Part shown: positions 7,986 to 16,339 of the stretch, piece after piece
How the letters are laid out: each line of letters starts with the position of its first letter
Position numbering within the stretch: position 1 is the stretch's first letter
NCBI GenBank assembly: GCA_016205025.1
Contig: JACQJO010000052.1
Coordinates: forward strand, 1 to 60,745
DNA: 60,745 bases
Direction of reading: 5' to 3'
Source: Elusimicrobiota bacterium
GTDB taxonomy: Bacteria > Elusimicrobiota > Elusimicrobia > JACQPE01
Notes under the pieces: generated by a model
Databases searched by the model: none
Seen by the model: the letters and a program-made list of their open reading frames with translations, nothing else
What the model was told of the DNA's origin: nothing
Position numbers and translations under genes: made by a program

Positions 7986-9553
7986 AAAAAGGATTTAGGA
8001 TTTGGGATTTAGGATTTGGGATTAAAGGGATATTGGTTTTTACTCTCTCCCTAAATCCTATATCCTACATCCTATATCCTTCCTGCCTCCGGGCTGGCAG
8101 CTTTTTATTTCACCCGTTCGAAGACGACCTGGATCGGGGGCGCTGGTCCTCGGTTGAGAAAAAAGCCAAAAACGACCTGCAGCTCCAGGCGCTGATTTTG
8201 ATGTACCGGGGCCGGTATCAAGAGGCTTTGGTGTCGGCCCTTCCCGCTTCCGACCTTGCCGGTTACCTTAAAGGACTGCTGGATTTTCAGAAAGATTTTA
8301 ATGAAGAAATTATCCTGGACTCGTTCATTTTGCGGTTGGGCTCCCGCGACCTTGTGCTTGAATCGGGTCTGCGCCGCGCCCTTGCCGGGTGCCGCCAGGG
8401 CGTTGATCGATGGCTGGGTTCCATCCGGGAGGAGTCGCCGCCTGTCGTTGAAGTTTACCGAAACAGGAAGGATTTCGGTTGGGCCAGCACTTTGGGCGAA
8501 GAGCGTTTGAAGACCAGCGGAGTCATCGGCATCGCCAAATTTCATCGTTTAATGGTGATCACGCCCGAGGCGTTGGCTTTTGGTTATTCTTGGCAGGACA
8601 CATTGTGCCATGAATATATCCACCACGCCCTGAAGGTTAAAGCGGGCCTGGCATTTCCGCTATGGTTTCAGGAAGGGATGGCGCGCGCCTATGAAACCAT
8701 TTGGCGCCAAGGCGCCTTGGAGATTCCTCCAGGCGATAAAGAGGAACTGCTTTTAGCCGCACAGGAAAATCGTTTGGTTGAGTTTAAACGTATGGAACCT
8801 TCCCTGGTTTATTTAAAAGATGAAGCCGAAATATCGCTGGCTTTCACCCAGGTAGCTTTAGCGATGGAGCAGCTGAAACTCAAAATTCCGGCGTTAGTCA
8901 AAGCGGTGGGCAATGGCCAGATTTTTAACAAAGCCTTTGAAAAGGTTTATAAACAAAAACTGGAGGATTTTGAGAAGAAATTGCGGGATTCCTGGAAGCG
9001 CGAGGCTGGTCATGGCAAGGTGTCCAAAAAGAGCGGGGCGTTGCGCACATTTTTGGCTTTGGAAACCAGCGAGGCGGATGCCGAAAAAATTTTTTTGGGA
9101 CCCAAGACGCAGAATTTGATTTCTCTGGGGGATCAATTGCGCGTCGGCGGCAATCATGCCGCGGCCTTAAATCTTTACCGCCAGGCCCAGGAACAGGAAC
9201 CTTTAAATCCTTACGTTTTATCGCGTATAACGAGATCGCAAAATGCCTTGGGCAAACGTGAAGAGGCCCTCAAAACCGCACAAGAGCTAATCCGCGCCAA
9301 TCCGCGCTGGCCGCCGGGATACGAGCTTTTGGGCGAGCTTTACGAGTCCCAAGGCCTATATAAAGAAGCAATCAAGGCGTACGCCGTTTATTTTGATTTC
9401 AATCCTTACCACAAAGCGCTCTATAAGCGCACCGCTTTTCTGCACATTGATCTGGGCGAAAGCCGCCTGGCCTTGCCTTACCTTAAACAGGCGTTGATTT
9501 TAGATCCCCAAGATGACGAGGCCGCCCAAGCCATCAAAGCGCTGGAGCGCTAG
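7982..9553 (+). CDS. Secreted gluzincin-type metallopeptidase with TPR tail
   Basis: 523 residues, GTG start overlapping the preceding stop. The zinc site is HEYIHH (about residue 210) with WFQEGMA about 20 residues later, giving HExxH plus the third-ligand Glu, as in peptidase MA-like families. Residues ~370-520 form TPR helices. The N-terminus (MKKGFRIWDLGFGIKG then ILVFTLSLNPISYILYP) is a basic plus hydrophobic signal sequence coded entirely by an interrupted inverted tandem repeat at 7989-8083. Co-transcribed with the coiled-coil protein, so a shared envelope role is likely. Substrate unknown. Confidence 0.7.
   Translation: MKKGFRIWDLGFGIKGILVFTLSLNPISYILYPSCLRAGSFLFHPFEDDLDRGRWSSVEKKAKNDLQLQALILMYRGRYQEALVSALPASDLAGYLKGLLDFQKDFNEEIILDSFILRLGSRDLVLESGLRRALAGCRQGVDRWLGSIREESPPVVEVYRNRKDFGWASTLGEERLKTSGVIGIAKFHRLMVITPEALAFGYSWQDTLCHEYIHHALKVKAGLAFPLWFQEGMARAYETIWRQGALEIPPGDKEELLLAAQENRLVEFKRMEPSLVYLKDEAEISLAFTQVALAMEQLKLKIPALVKAVGNGQIFNKAFEKVYKQKLEDFEKKLRDSWKREAGHGKVSKKSGALRTFLALETSEADAEKIFLGPKTQNLISLGDQLRVGGNHAAALNLYRQAQEQEPLNPYVLSRITRSQNALGKREEALKTAQELIRANPRWPPGYELLGELYESQGLYKEAIKAYAVYFDFNPYHKALYKRTAFLHIDLGESRLALPYLKQALILDPQDDEAAQAIKALER
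7989..8083 (+). repeat. Interrupted inverted tandem repeat forming a signal sequence
   Basis: The left arm repeats a 7-bp unit (ATTTAGG/ATTTGGG) about five times at 7990-8024. The right arm repeats its complement (CCTATAT, CCTAAAT) at 8050-8083. The two arms flank an A/T-rich spacer. It lies immediately after the GTG start of the metallopeptidase gene and encodes its first ~35 residues. Confidence 0.75.
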
Positions 9554-9558
9554 CGAAG

Positions 9559-9584
9559 ACCGCTAAGTGCCAGGCACTTGCGGT
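9559..9584. terminator. Bidirectional terminator-like hairpin
   Basis: ACCGC-t-AAGTGCC, a 1-nt loop, then GGCACTT-GCGGT give a 12-bp stem with one bulge, followed by TTTAGTT. It sits between two convergent genes, where a shared terminator is expected. Confidence 0.6.
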
Positions 9585-9592
9585 TTAGTTGG

Positions 9593-10630
9593 TTAAATTC
9601 CGCGGACGTAAGAAGGGGGGTGCGTGGTGGTGGCCAGGTCGGATTGGCCGCCATAATAACGGTAGGTGACGTTGCCGATTTGAGAGATGTGGCGCTTCAT
9701 TCCTTTATAATCGCCGCCCTTCCAGGTCATGACGACCAGAACGTAATCTCCGGTCGGGCTAAAAACAATGCCGGCATCATGGCAGGCGCGCCGCAGGAGC
9801 CCTGTTTTATGCGCGATGGCCCAACCTGGAGGCAGGGTTTTGGCCAGCCGCTCCCGGTGTTTGAGGCTTTTCATCAGCTCCAGCATGATCTGGCTCGCCT
9901 CTTTATCGATCAACGCGCCGCGATAAATTTGTTCTAAAAGATCGGCCATTTCACGGGCGGTGGTGTAATTTTCTTTTAACACCGGGCGCGAACTTAATTT
10001 TAATCCGTCTTCCTCTATATTGGTGGCCAATAACCCCATGTGAGCGAAAGCTTTCTGAAAGTAACCCAGCCCCAGATGGTTAACCAATACGCGCATCGCC
10101 GTGTTGTCGCTTTCAGTGATTAAGTGGTAGAGAAGAGTCGCCACCGTAAATTTGGTTCCAGTTCGGTACCATTTCAAACTGCCCGATCCGGAGGCTCGTG
10201 ATTTCTTGGTGATCGTTAATTCATTAGTTAAAGAAAGCTTGCCTTGGCTGACCTGCGCCATAACGGCCGCCATGATCGGGACTTTAATTAAACTGGCGCT
10301 GGGCATCAGCTCGTCCGGGTGTTGCGACCACGTCCGGCCGGTGTTCAAATCTTTAAGATAGATGGCAACTCTTCCCGGCACCCGTTTCGCCCGGGTTTCG
10401 AGCTCGGAGGTCAGTTGGCTCCATCGCGGGTCCGAAAGAGCGGCGTTAGCCGGCGCAGTGGCGACGGAATGGGGTTTATGAGGCCGCAGGTAATTGTTGG
10501 CCAGCATGGCCGTTGCCGTAAAAGCAAGGCCCCCTAAGAAAAAAACGCCTGCGATCAGGGCCGTTTTTTTCATCCAGTTTGTTCGTGTCTTAAGTTTTTG
10601 CATTACACGATATTCACTAATTCTAAACAT
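9593..10630 (-). CDS. Class A beta-lactamase-like serine hydrolase
   Basis: About 345 residues, anchored by a basic N-terminus and one hydrophobic segment (~residues 22-45), with the catalytic domain in the periplasm. The three penicillin-recognising motifs are in order: SLIK (Ser113 and Lys116 from this start), SDN (ESDNTAM) and KTG (AHKTGLLRRA). The canonical Omega-loop ExELN is not obvious, so it may be a beta-lactamase-2 family hydrolase rather than a proven lactamase. A longer frame to 10681 exists, but its first codons are the end of the palindromic element at 10667-10778, so ATG 10630 is preferred. Drug resistance cannot be concluded from this. Confidence 0.75.
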   Translation of the reverse strand: MFRISEYRVMQKLKTRTNWMKKTALIAGVFFLGGLAFTATAMLANNYLRPHKPHSVATAPANAALSDPRWSQLTSELETRAKRVPGRVAIYLKDLNTGRTWSQHPDELMPSASLIKVPIMAAVMAQVSQGKLSLTNELTITKKSRASGSGSLKWYRTGTKFTVATLLYHLITESDNTAMRVLVNHLGLGYFQKAFAHMGLLATNIEEDGLKLSSRPVLKENYTTAREMADLLEQIYRGALIDKEASQIMLELMKSLKHRERLAKTLPPGWAIAHKTGLLRRACHDAGIVFSPTGDYVLVVMTWKGGDYKGMKRHISQIGNVTYRYYGGQSDLATTTHPPSYVRGI

Positions 10631-10666
10631 ACCAGGAACTGTGTTTTTTTGCAAGGGTAGCGCTGG

Positions 10667-10778
10667 CTGGACTTTAGGCATTTTTCCGTCATCATTCCCG
10701 CGAAAGCGGGAATCCAGACTGGACCCCCGCCTGCGCGGGGGTGACGACGGAAAGCGTAAATTTTTGCCTAAAGTCCAG
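10667..10778. mobile_element. 112-bp palindromic MITE-like element with 9-bp target duplication
   Basis: Perfect 14-bp terminal inverted repeats: ctggactttaggca at 10667-10680 and its complement at 10765-10778. Inside are a second complementary pair (TTTCCGTC/GACGGAAA) and two REP-like hairpins, ATTCCCGC/GCGGGAAT and CCCCCGC/GCGGGGG. The 9-bp direct repeat TAGCGCTGG flanks it exactly (10658-10666 and 10779-10787), the mark of transposition. It lies between the ABC ATPase gene and the beta-lactamase-like gene and may end or attenuate the transcript between them. Confidence 0.85.
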
Positions 10779-10788
10779 TAGCGCTGGT

Positions 10789-11565
10789 TTAATTCGGCGA
10801 AGAAACGGTCAGCGCGGCCAAGGCGTCGGGGTTTTGGTTATCGGCTGGAGGGCTTGCCGGCAACAAGAGTTTGGGCAACGCGTTTTCGGACACGACGGAG
10901 CATTGGGATCCGAACTCGATGAGTCTTGTGGCCACCCGGCGAAGAAACGCCGGTTCGTGGGTCACGATTAACATGGTTAGGCCGTCATTGGCGAAATCTT
11001 CGATGACCTCCACGATTTCCTGCTTCATGGCCGGGTCCAAATTGGAGGTGGGCTCATCGAACAGAATGCCTTTGGGCCGCAGGGCCAGGGCCCGGGCGAT
11101 CGCCACGCGTTGTTGCTGGCCGCCGGAAAGAGAGCGCGGGTGTTCCTCGGCTTTGTTTTTGAGTCCCACCCGGCGCAGGAGGGCCTTGGCCTCGCGCTCG
11201 GCTTTGTGGGGCGTCACGCCCCATACCTTAATAGGACCGATGGTTATGTTTTGCAGAACCGTCAGGTGGCCGAAGAGATTGAAGGATTGAAACACGAAGC
11301 CGAGCTGCTGCCTTAAGGCCAGGATAGTCTGGTGGTGCTTGCGCTCATTCATGCCCGCCTCGATTTCGATCGAGCCGACCCGGACCCGGCCTTTTTCAAA
11401 AGGCGTTAAATAGCACAAACAGCGCAGGAAGGTGCTTTTTCCGATGCCGGATGACCCCTGGATGATCGCGATCTCTCCTTCGTCGAAGGAGAGATTCAGA
11501 TTTTTAATAATCCAGGTTGAATTGAATTTTTTGCCCAGATCCCTGACTTCAATAAATGATGGCAT
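10789..11565 (-). CDS. Polar amino-acid ABC transporter ATP-binding protein
   Basis: 258 residues of the GlnQ/ArtP/HisP type. Walker A is GSSGIGKST (~residues 37-45), the signature LSGGQQQR, Walker B ILFDEP, and the H-loop TH. Family members drive uptake of polar amino acids. Its start overlaps the upstream permease/binding-protein gene by 17 bp, so they are translationally coupled and form a complete importer. The C-terminal ~25 residues beyond the fold are Pro/Ala-rich and not conserved. Substrate cannot be read from sequence. Confidence 0.9.
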   Translation of the reverse strand: MPSFIEVRDLGKKFNSTWIIKNLNLSFDEGEIAIIQGSSGIGKSTFLRCLCYLTPFEKGRVRVGSIEIEAGMNERKHHQTILALRQQLGFVFQSFNLFGHLTVLQNITIGPIKVWGVTPHKAEREAKALLRRVGLKNKAEEHPRSLSGGQQQRVAIARALALRPKGILFDEPTSNLDPAMKQEIVEVIEDFANDGLTMLIVTHEPAFLRRVATRLIEFGSQCSVVSENALPKLLLPASPPADNQNPDALAALTVSSPN

Positions 11566-13024
11566 GCTGCCGGTTGGCCTCCAGGCGCCGCGACCAGATG
11601 GCTAAGGGATAGCTCATCGCGAAATACAGCGCCGCGGTGATGAATCCGAGCTCCAGAAAGTGAAGCGAAGAAAGAGCGGCCTGATTGTAAACCTTGGTCA
11701 GTTCCACGACCGTAATGACGGAAACAAGAGAGGTATCTTTGAAGAGCGCGATAAAGTCATTGGTGCTGGGCGGAAGAATGACGCGGAACGCCTGGGGAAG
11801 AATGATATGAAAAAGGCTTTGGCGCGCCGACATGCCGATGGAGCGCGCCGCTTCATCCTGGCCCTTTGGGACGGATAAGATTCCGGCCCGGTAGATTTCG
11901 GATTCGCAAGCCGCGTAGTTAAGACCAATACCCAGCACCGCCGCCACAAAGGCATTGAGTTTAATGCCCAGAGTGGGCAGTCCATAATAGATGACGTAGA
12001 GTTGCAACAGAAGCGGAGTCCCCCTGATGATTTCAACCGCGGCGTGGGAAAGAAACCGCAGGAATTTATTGCCGTAAAGCTTGGCCACGCAGAGCGCGAA
12101 ACCCGCCCCAACCGCCAAGGCCATGGCCAAAACCGAAATGGCGATGGTTACGCTGGCGCCCTGCAGGAGAAGGGGAATAAATTTGAGGATGCTGACTTCG
12201 GCGGCGCCGGTTTGAGCGGAGTCGTTGAAGAATCCGGACAGCTTTTCTTGATTTTGGGTCCAGAGGTCCCATTTGTCGTAAATTTTTTTAAGCTCTCCCA
12301 AGGAGTAAAGTTTTTTTAAAGCGGCGTTTAATTTGTCGCGCAGAATGGGGGAATCTTTGCGCAGGCCCGCGGCGTAGAGGCCTTCACCGACGGGTTCCCC
12401 CACGTTTTTTAGGCTGGGCTTGGGACCCGCGTAGAAAGCGGCCATTGGGGTATCAAGAAACGCCGCGTCAATACGGCCCAGTTCCAGATCGCCGTAGATT
12501 TCGATCGGTCCCGGGTACGTCACGATTTTTATTTGGCCGTGTTCCTCCAGCATGTCTTTGGCCAAGGTGGCCGCCATGGTTCCCACGCGCCGTCCGCGCA
12601 GGTCCTCGAATTTTTTAACGCGCGCGTCGTCCTGCCGGACCGTGATCTGTTGCGAAAAAATGTAATAAGGATGCGAGAAGCTGATCATCCCTTTGCGTTC
12701 GTCAGTCACCTCCAGGCCGTTTAGGGCGATATCGAAATCTCCGCGCATCAAGGCCGGCACCAGCTGGTCCCAATCAATGGCCACCGGCTTGGCCGTCACA
12801 CCCAGGCGCTTGCCGATGGCCTCCATGAGATCTACTTCGAAACCGATCATGCGATCGGGATTGTGCTTGTCTTGAAACAGGTAGGGCGCGCCGCCGGCCG
12901 GATCGGTTCCATAGCGAAGTTCTCCGGTTTTCATGACGCGGTCCCAGGCTTCTCCCGCATGAGCAAAACCGGCAACCAAAGTCAGCAAGGACAAGAAGAA
13001 GAAGCGGAAGGCGGAAAATTTCAA
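11549..13024 (-). CDS. Fused amino-acid binding protein and ABC permease
   Basis: 491 residues. Signal peptide (MKFSAFRFFFLSLLTLVAGFAHA), then a family 3 solute-binding domain (~25-265, starting GELRYGTDPAGGAPY and with GFEVDLMEAIGKRLG), then a HisM/GlnP-type permease (~280-490) with about five membrane spans and the EAA-like loop LSVPKGQDEAARSIGMS. Tethered binding-protein/permease fusions are known from GlnPQ-type systems. Together with the overlapping ATPase gene this forms a two-gene importer. The FEDLRGRRVG and SFSHPYY segments are typical of glutamine, arginine or cystine binders. The minus-strand gene is divergent from the homogentisate genes. Confidence 0.9.
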   Translation of the reverse strand: MKFSAFRFFFLSLLTLVAGFAHAGEAWDRVMKTGELRYGTDPAGGAPYLFQDKHNPDRMIGFEVDLMEAIGKRLGVTAKPVAIDWDQLVPALMRGDFDIALNGLEVTDERKGMISFSHPYYIFSQQITVRQDDARVKKFEDLRGRRVGTMAATLAKDMLEEHGQIKIVTYPGPIEIYGDLELGRIDAAFLDTPMAAFYAGPKPSLKNVGEPVGEGLYAAGLRKDSPILRDKLNAALKKLYSLGELKKIYDKWDLWTQNQEKLSGFFNDSAQTGAAEVSILKFIPLLLQGASVTIAISVLAMALAVGAGFALCVAKLYGNKFLRFLSHAAVEIIRGTPLLLQLYVIYYGLPTLGIKLNAFVAAVLGIGLNYAACESEIYRAGILSVPKGQDEAARSIGMSARQSLFHIILPQAFRVILPPSTNDFIALFKDTSLVSVITVVELTKVYNQAALSSLHFLELGFITAALYFAMSYPLAIWSRRLEANRQHAIIY

Positions 13025-13183
13025 TGAAGGTTGCCGGAGAAACTTTCTAGTTTTTTTAAAAGGTAAGCGCGTTTCGACCCATTCCCATCCGATTTATCAT
13101 CATCGCCGTGATTGAATTTTAGCATGTCGCAATAATTAATTTTCAAACTTGGGCGTTTTCTTTTAAAATCGTACGATAGGAAT

Positions 13184-14125
13184 GTGCGATTAGTAAGCTT
13201 TGTTTTTAAAGGAAAGAGCGAATTACGTTTGGGGGCCTTGGCCGGCGATAGGGTCATTGATTTGGCGCAGGCATCCCAAGGAACACTTCCTTGCCAAATG
13301 CCGGCATTCCTGGAGGGCGGGCAGGAGCTTTGGGACAAGGGCGCGCGGATTGCGCAAAATCCGCCTACAAACGCGGCGGTATCTTTGTCTGATGTTTTGC
13401 TCAAAGCGCCCTTGCCCAATCCTTCTTCCCTTCGGGACTTCATCGCTTATGAGGAACATGCCAAAGCTGGGGCCGAGCGGCGCGGTGAGAAGTTAAATCC
13501 CGCATGGTATGAGCTGCCGGCTTACTATAAAGGTAATCACCGGGAGATTTTGGGGCCGGAGGAGGAAATTCCTTGGCCTTACTACACGCAAAAGCTGGAT
13601 TTTGAATGCGAGATTGCCTGCGTCATCGGGAAAAAAGGAAAAAATATCCCGCCCGAAAAAGCCGGGGAGTATATTTTTGGCTACATGATTTTCAATGATG
13701 TTTCGGCCCGGGATATTCAGGCGCGCGAGATGTCTTTGCGCTTGGGTCCCAATAAAGGAAAGGATTTCGCCAATGTGTTTGGGCCTTATCTGGTGACGGC
13801 TGACGAGGTTGATCCTCGTAAGGATTTCGCGATGAAAGTCAGGGTCAATGGCGAGGTTTGGTCCGAAGGGCATTTTAAGGATCATTACTGGGGTTTTGCC
13901 ATGATGGTTTCTCATGTTTCGCAGGGCGAAACGCTGTATCCCGGAGACGTGTTGGGTTGCGGCACTTACTATAAAGGTTGCGGCCTGGATTTAAACCGCT
14001 GGCTTAAACCAGGGGACGTCATTGAGCTGGAGGTCAACAAGTTGGGCATATTAAGGAATAAGGTGGGCCAACCCGAGGCTTATCGCGAGATCAACTATAA
14101 AAATCAAATGGCAGGAGCGCGTTAA
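13184..14125 (+). CDS. Fumarylacetoacetate hydrolase family protein
   Basis: 313 residues with GTG start. The FAH fold has its metal and catalytic segments visible: DFECEIACVIGKKGKN, GYMIFNDVSARDIQ, GPNKGKDFANVFGPYLV and GDVLGCGT. In tyrosine catabolism FAH splits fumarylacetoacetate into fumarate and acetoacetate. Family members also act on acylpyruvates, so the context matters: the next gene is homogentisate dioxygenase and starts on its last base. Divergent from the ABC importer across a 159-bp gap that must hold the promoters of both. Assigned as the final step of the homogentisate pathway. Confidence 0.82.
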   Translation: MRLVSFVFKGKSELRLGALAGDRVIDLAQASQGTLPCQMPAFLEGGQELWDKGARIAQNPPTNAAVSLSDVLLKAPLPNPSSLRDFIAYEEHAKAGAERRGEKLNPAWYELPAYYKGNHREILGPEEEIPWPYYTQKLDFECEIACVIGKKGKNIPPEKAGEYIFGYMIFNDVSARDIQAREMSLRLGPNKGKDFANVFGPYLVTADEVDPRKDFAMKVRVNGEVWSEGHFKDHYWGFAMMVSHVSQGETLYPGDVLGCGTYYKGCGLDLNRWLKPGDVIELEVNKLGILRNKVGQPEAYREINYKNQMAGAR

Positions 14126-15372
14126 TGGCTTTGATCGTCCGCCGGGGTAAAGTTCCGGCAACACCCCACACCGAGTTTTACTCCAAGAGCGGCGTGCTAT
14201 CCTTAGAGGAGATTCATGGCACCTTCGGATTCTCCGGGGCTTTTTCCAGAAAACAGCATTTCCGTTCTTATCCAACCGAACAGGTTAAGCCCCCTAAAAA
14301 ATCCAGCATTAATTTAGCTCTTAAGCCGGCGCGAGACGCGACGCTTCAGCCGTATCATATCCTGACCGCTCGTATGCCTTATGGCGGAGATTTTGTTTCC
14401 AGCCGCAAGCCCATTGTTTTCGGCTCTTCCACAGTCGTTTCCGTTGCCAAACCCGTTAAATCCATGCCGCAGGACACATTTTTTAGAAATGGGGAAAAAC
14501 ATGAATGTTTCTATGTTCAGGAAGGCCAGGGCATTTTGCGGACCGAATATGGCCGGCTGGCTCTGCGCAAGGGGCTTTACCTTATTGTTCCCAAGGGAAC
14601 AACTTACCGCCTTGAGCTTTCCTCCAAAAGAGCTTATATCCTGATTATTGAGTCAACGTACCCTATCACCTTCCCGTCCCACTACCTTAATATAGAAGGC
14701 CAGGCCAAGATGATGGCGCCTGTTGTGGAAACCGAAATCGAGACGCCCGAACTGGAGCCGCCTAAAGACGAAAAAGGCAGTTTTTTTATTGATGTTAAAC
14801 ATTCCTTGGGCATGGTGACGCGCCTGACCTTGGGACACCATCCTTTTGATTTAGTTGGGTGGGAGGGGGCGCTTTATCCATTTGGTTTTGACGTTAAAAA
14901 TCACCATGGGATCGCGCGCGAAATCCACACCGCGCCCCCGATGCACCAAACATTTCAGTCCGGCAACGCGCCTTACAATGGATTTTCAATCTGTTCTTTT
15001 GTTTCCCAAATGGAGGGTTGGCACTCTAAAGATATTCCGGCGCCCTATGCCCATTACAATGTGGACTCCGATGAAGTGATGTTTTTTTCTAACGCCAGCT
15101 ACGGGGCGAGAAAAGGCGTCATTGAACCCGGCTCATTTACATTTCATCCGGGAGCCCTGCCCCATAGCCCGCAGGGCAAAGCCGCGCTTCGTTCTTTAAC
15201 CGCGCGCGGCAAGATGTCTGATCGTTTGGCCATAATGCTGGATACTTTTTTTGAGAGTTTGACGATTACCGAATGGGGTTACAAGTACCGGGATAAGGAA
15301 TACCCTTTAAGCTGGCACAAAGCCGCGATCGCGGCCAACGGCCAAAGGGCCGAAGCTCTGCACGGCACTTAG
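14125..15372 (+). CDS. hmgA: Homogentisate 1,2-dioxygenase
   Basis: 415 residues, ATG overlapping the FAH stop (TAATG). Cupin-type ring-cleaving dioxygenase converting homogentisate to maleylacetoacetate. The C-terminal Fe(II) site is visible: HYNVDSDEVMF gives the His and Glu ligands, and LPHSPQG a further His. REIHTAPPMHQTF holds the substrate-side His. The N-terminal half shows the family start (TEFYSKSGVLSLEEIHGTFGFSGAFSR). With FAH upstream and a 4-hydroxyphenylpyruvate dioxygenase-like gene at 16987 it gives three of the core steps of tyrosine breakdown. No maleylacetoacetate isomerase is seen in the window. Confidence 0.85.
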   Translation: MALIVRRGKVPATPHTEFYSKSGVLSLEEIHGTFGFSGAFSRKQHFRSYPTEQVKPPKKSSINLALKPARDATLQPYHILTARMPYGGDFVSSRKPIVFGSSTVVSVAKPVKSMPQDTFFRNGEKHECFYVQEGQGILRTEYGRLALRKGLYLIVPKGTTYRLELSSKRAYILIIESTYPITFPSHYLNIEGQAKMMAPVVETEIETPELEPPKDEKGSFFIDVKHSLGMVTRLTLGHHPFDLVGWEGALYPFGFDVKNHHGIAREIHTAPPMHQTFQSGNAPYNGFSICSFVSQMEGWHSKDIPAPYAHYNVDSDEVMFFSNASYGARKGVIEPGSFTFHPGALPHSPQGKAALRSLTARGKMSDRLAIMLDTFFESLTITEWGYKYRDKEYPLSWHKAAIAANGQRAEALHGT

Positions 15373-15853
15373 CGGTTTTTCGTCATTTCATTTGGCCTAT
15401 GGCGCCGGTTGCTGTCGTTGTTCCTGGGCAGCCATGCATTTTCCAAGAGCATCCATGTAAATTTTTCGCCTAGTCTTTTCAGTTGTTTCCTCAAGAATCG
15501 CCACGGTTGTCAGGCCTCAAAGCCATCCCCAAGGAAGTCAACCAAGGCAAAGCTTTGGCTTTGGAGCGCTCCTTCTTTAACCAACAACCCCGGCTTAAAT
15601 TGCCAGCGCTTGCCTTGGCCGGATCGCCTTGGCAGGTGAGCTTAAGATTCGAGGAACTTAAAGCGGCTCAACAATATGCGATTTCTACTGCATAGACATG
15701 ACATTTCTAAAAAACGTAAACCCATGACATTTCTAAAAATTTGACACAGGGGGGGGTCTTAAGTCCCAGGCGCTAGGGACCGGAAGTCCTATAATGAAAA
15801 AGTATGACCGTATTGACACCTCATGAATGTGGCTTTAAACTATCGATAGATAT
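15373..15853 (+). mobile_element. Gene-free scar, probable decayed insertion sequence end
   Basis: No convincing gene. The 17-bp sequence catgacatttctaaaaa occurs twice in direct orientation (15697-15713 and 15723-15739), and the second copy runs into TTTGACACA. Such spaced GACATTTCT repeats followed by a TGTGTCAA end look like an IS481-type terminus. The ~70-codon open stretch before it (15483-15695) could be a transposase relic but has no recognisable motif. The second copy of the G8-TCTT motif and a TATAAT box follow. Confidence 0.35.
15749..15797 (+). promoter_or_regulatory. G8-TCTT dyad motif, copy 2, with TATAAT box
   Basis: Eight G (15749-15756), TCTT, GTCCCAGGCG, GGGACCGGAAGTCC and then TATAAT at 15790-15795. 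It matches copy 1 at 1667-1714. It ends about 90 bp before the hicB start and may contain that operon's promoter. TTGACA at 15741-15746 is too far upstream to pair with this TATAAT. Confidence 0.4.
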
Positions 15854-15886
15854 ATGCGATCTCGAAGGCGTGTTAAGGGTAAAATA

Positions 15887-16099
15887 GTGACTCACGAAAG
15901 GACATTGACAGCTGTGCTTCACGAGGAAAAGAGCATCTATGTTGCTGAATGTCCGGAAGTGGGAACAGTTAGCCAGGGGAAAACCATTGACGAAGCGCTT
16001 CGTAACCTCAAGGAAGCCACGGAACTTTACCTCGAGGAGTTTCCCGCGAAAGCTGGAACCCGGCCCTTAATTACTACCTTCGAGGCAAAGTGTGCCTAA
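15887..16099 (+). CDS. hicB: HicB-family antitoxin
   Basis: About 70 residues from GTG 15887, chosen because AAGGG lies 7 nt upstream. An in-frame ATG at 15854 has no ribosome site. The partial RNase H-like HicB fold is visible: LTAVLHEEKSIYVAECPEVGTVSQGKTIDEALRNLKEATELYLEE. HicB binds and neutralises HicA and usually represses the operon. It lacks an obvious C-terminal DNA-binding domain. Overlaps hicA by 8 bp. Antitoxin-first order occurs in the family. Confidence 0.85.
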   Translation: MTHERTLTAVLHEEKSIYVAECPEVGTVSQGKTIDEALRNLKEATELYLEEFPAKAGTRPLITTFEAKCA

Positions 16100-16322
16100 A
16101 CTCCCTCCTATTTCCGCCAAAGAAGCAATCAAAGCATTAGAGCGATTGGGTTTTGTCCGAGTTAGACAACGCGGCAGCCACGTTGTCCTGCGCAAGGAAA
16201 CGTCCAGTGGCGCCATTGGTACTGTTGTTCCTATTCACAAAGAGTTGGCCAGTGGGACATTGCGCGGAATTATTCGACTTGCTAAGGTAACTCCTGAACA
16301 ATTTTTAGAAAATCTTTTTTGA
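16092..16322 (+). CDS. hicA: HicA-family mRNA interferase toxin
   Basis: 76 residues, GTG start inside hicB. Double-stranded RNA-binding-like fold with the catalytic His in RQRGSHVVLRK (about residue 36) and the N-terminal ISAKEAIKALERLGF helix. HicA cleaves mRNA when freed from HicB. The pair sits between the homogentisate dioxygenase gene and the flavin-reductase-like gene, beside IS remains, consistent with arrival by transfer. Confidence 0.85.
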   Translation: MPKLPPISAKEAIKALERLGFVRVRQRGSHVVLRKETSSGAIGTVVPIHKELASGTLRGIIRLAKVTPEQFLENLF

Positions 16323-16339
16323 TTATTTGAAGTTGAAAT

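Noticed and set aside
10680..10780. Rho-independent terminator as the sole explanation of the palindrome
   Set aside because: Target duplication and 14-bp inverted ends show a transposed element. It may still terminate transcription.
15483..15695. Real 70-residue gene before the IS-like scar
   Set aside because: No ribosome site, domain or neighbours supporting it. More likely a relic.
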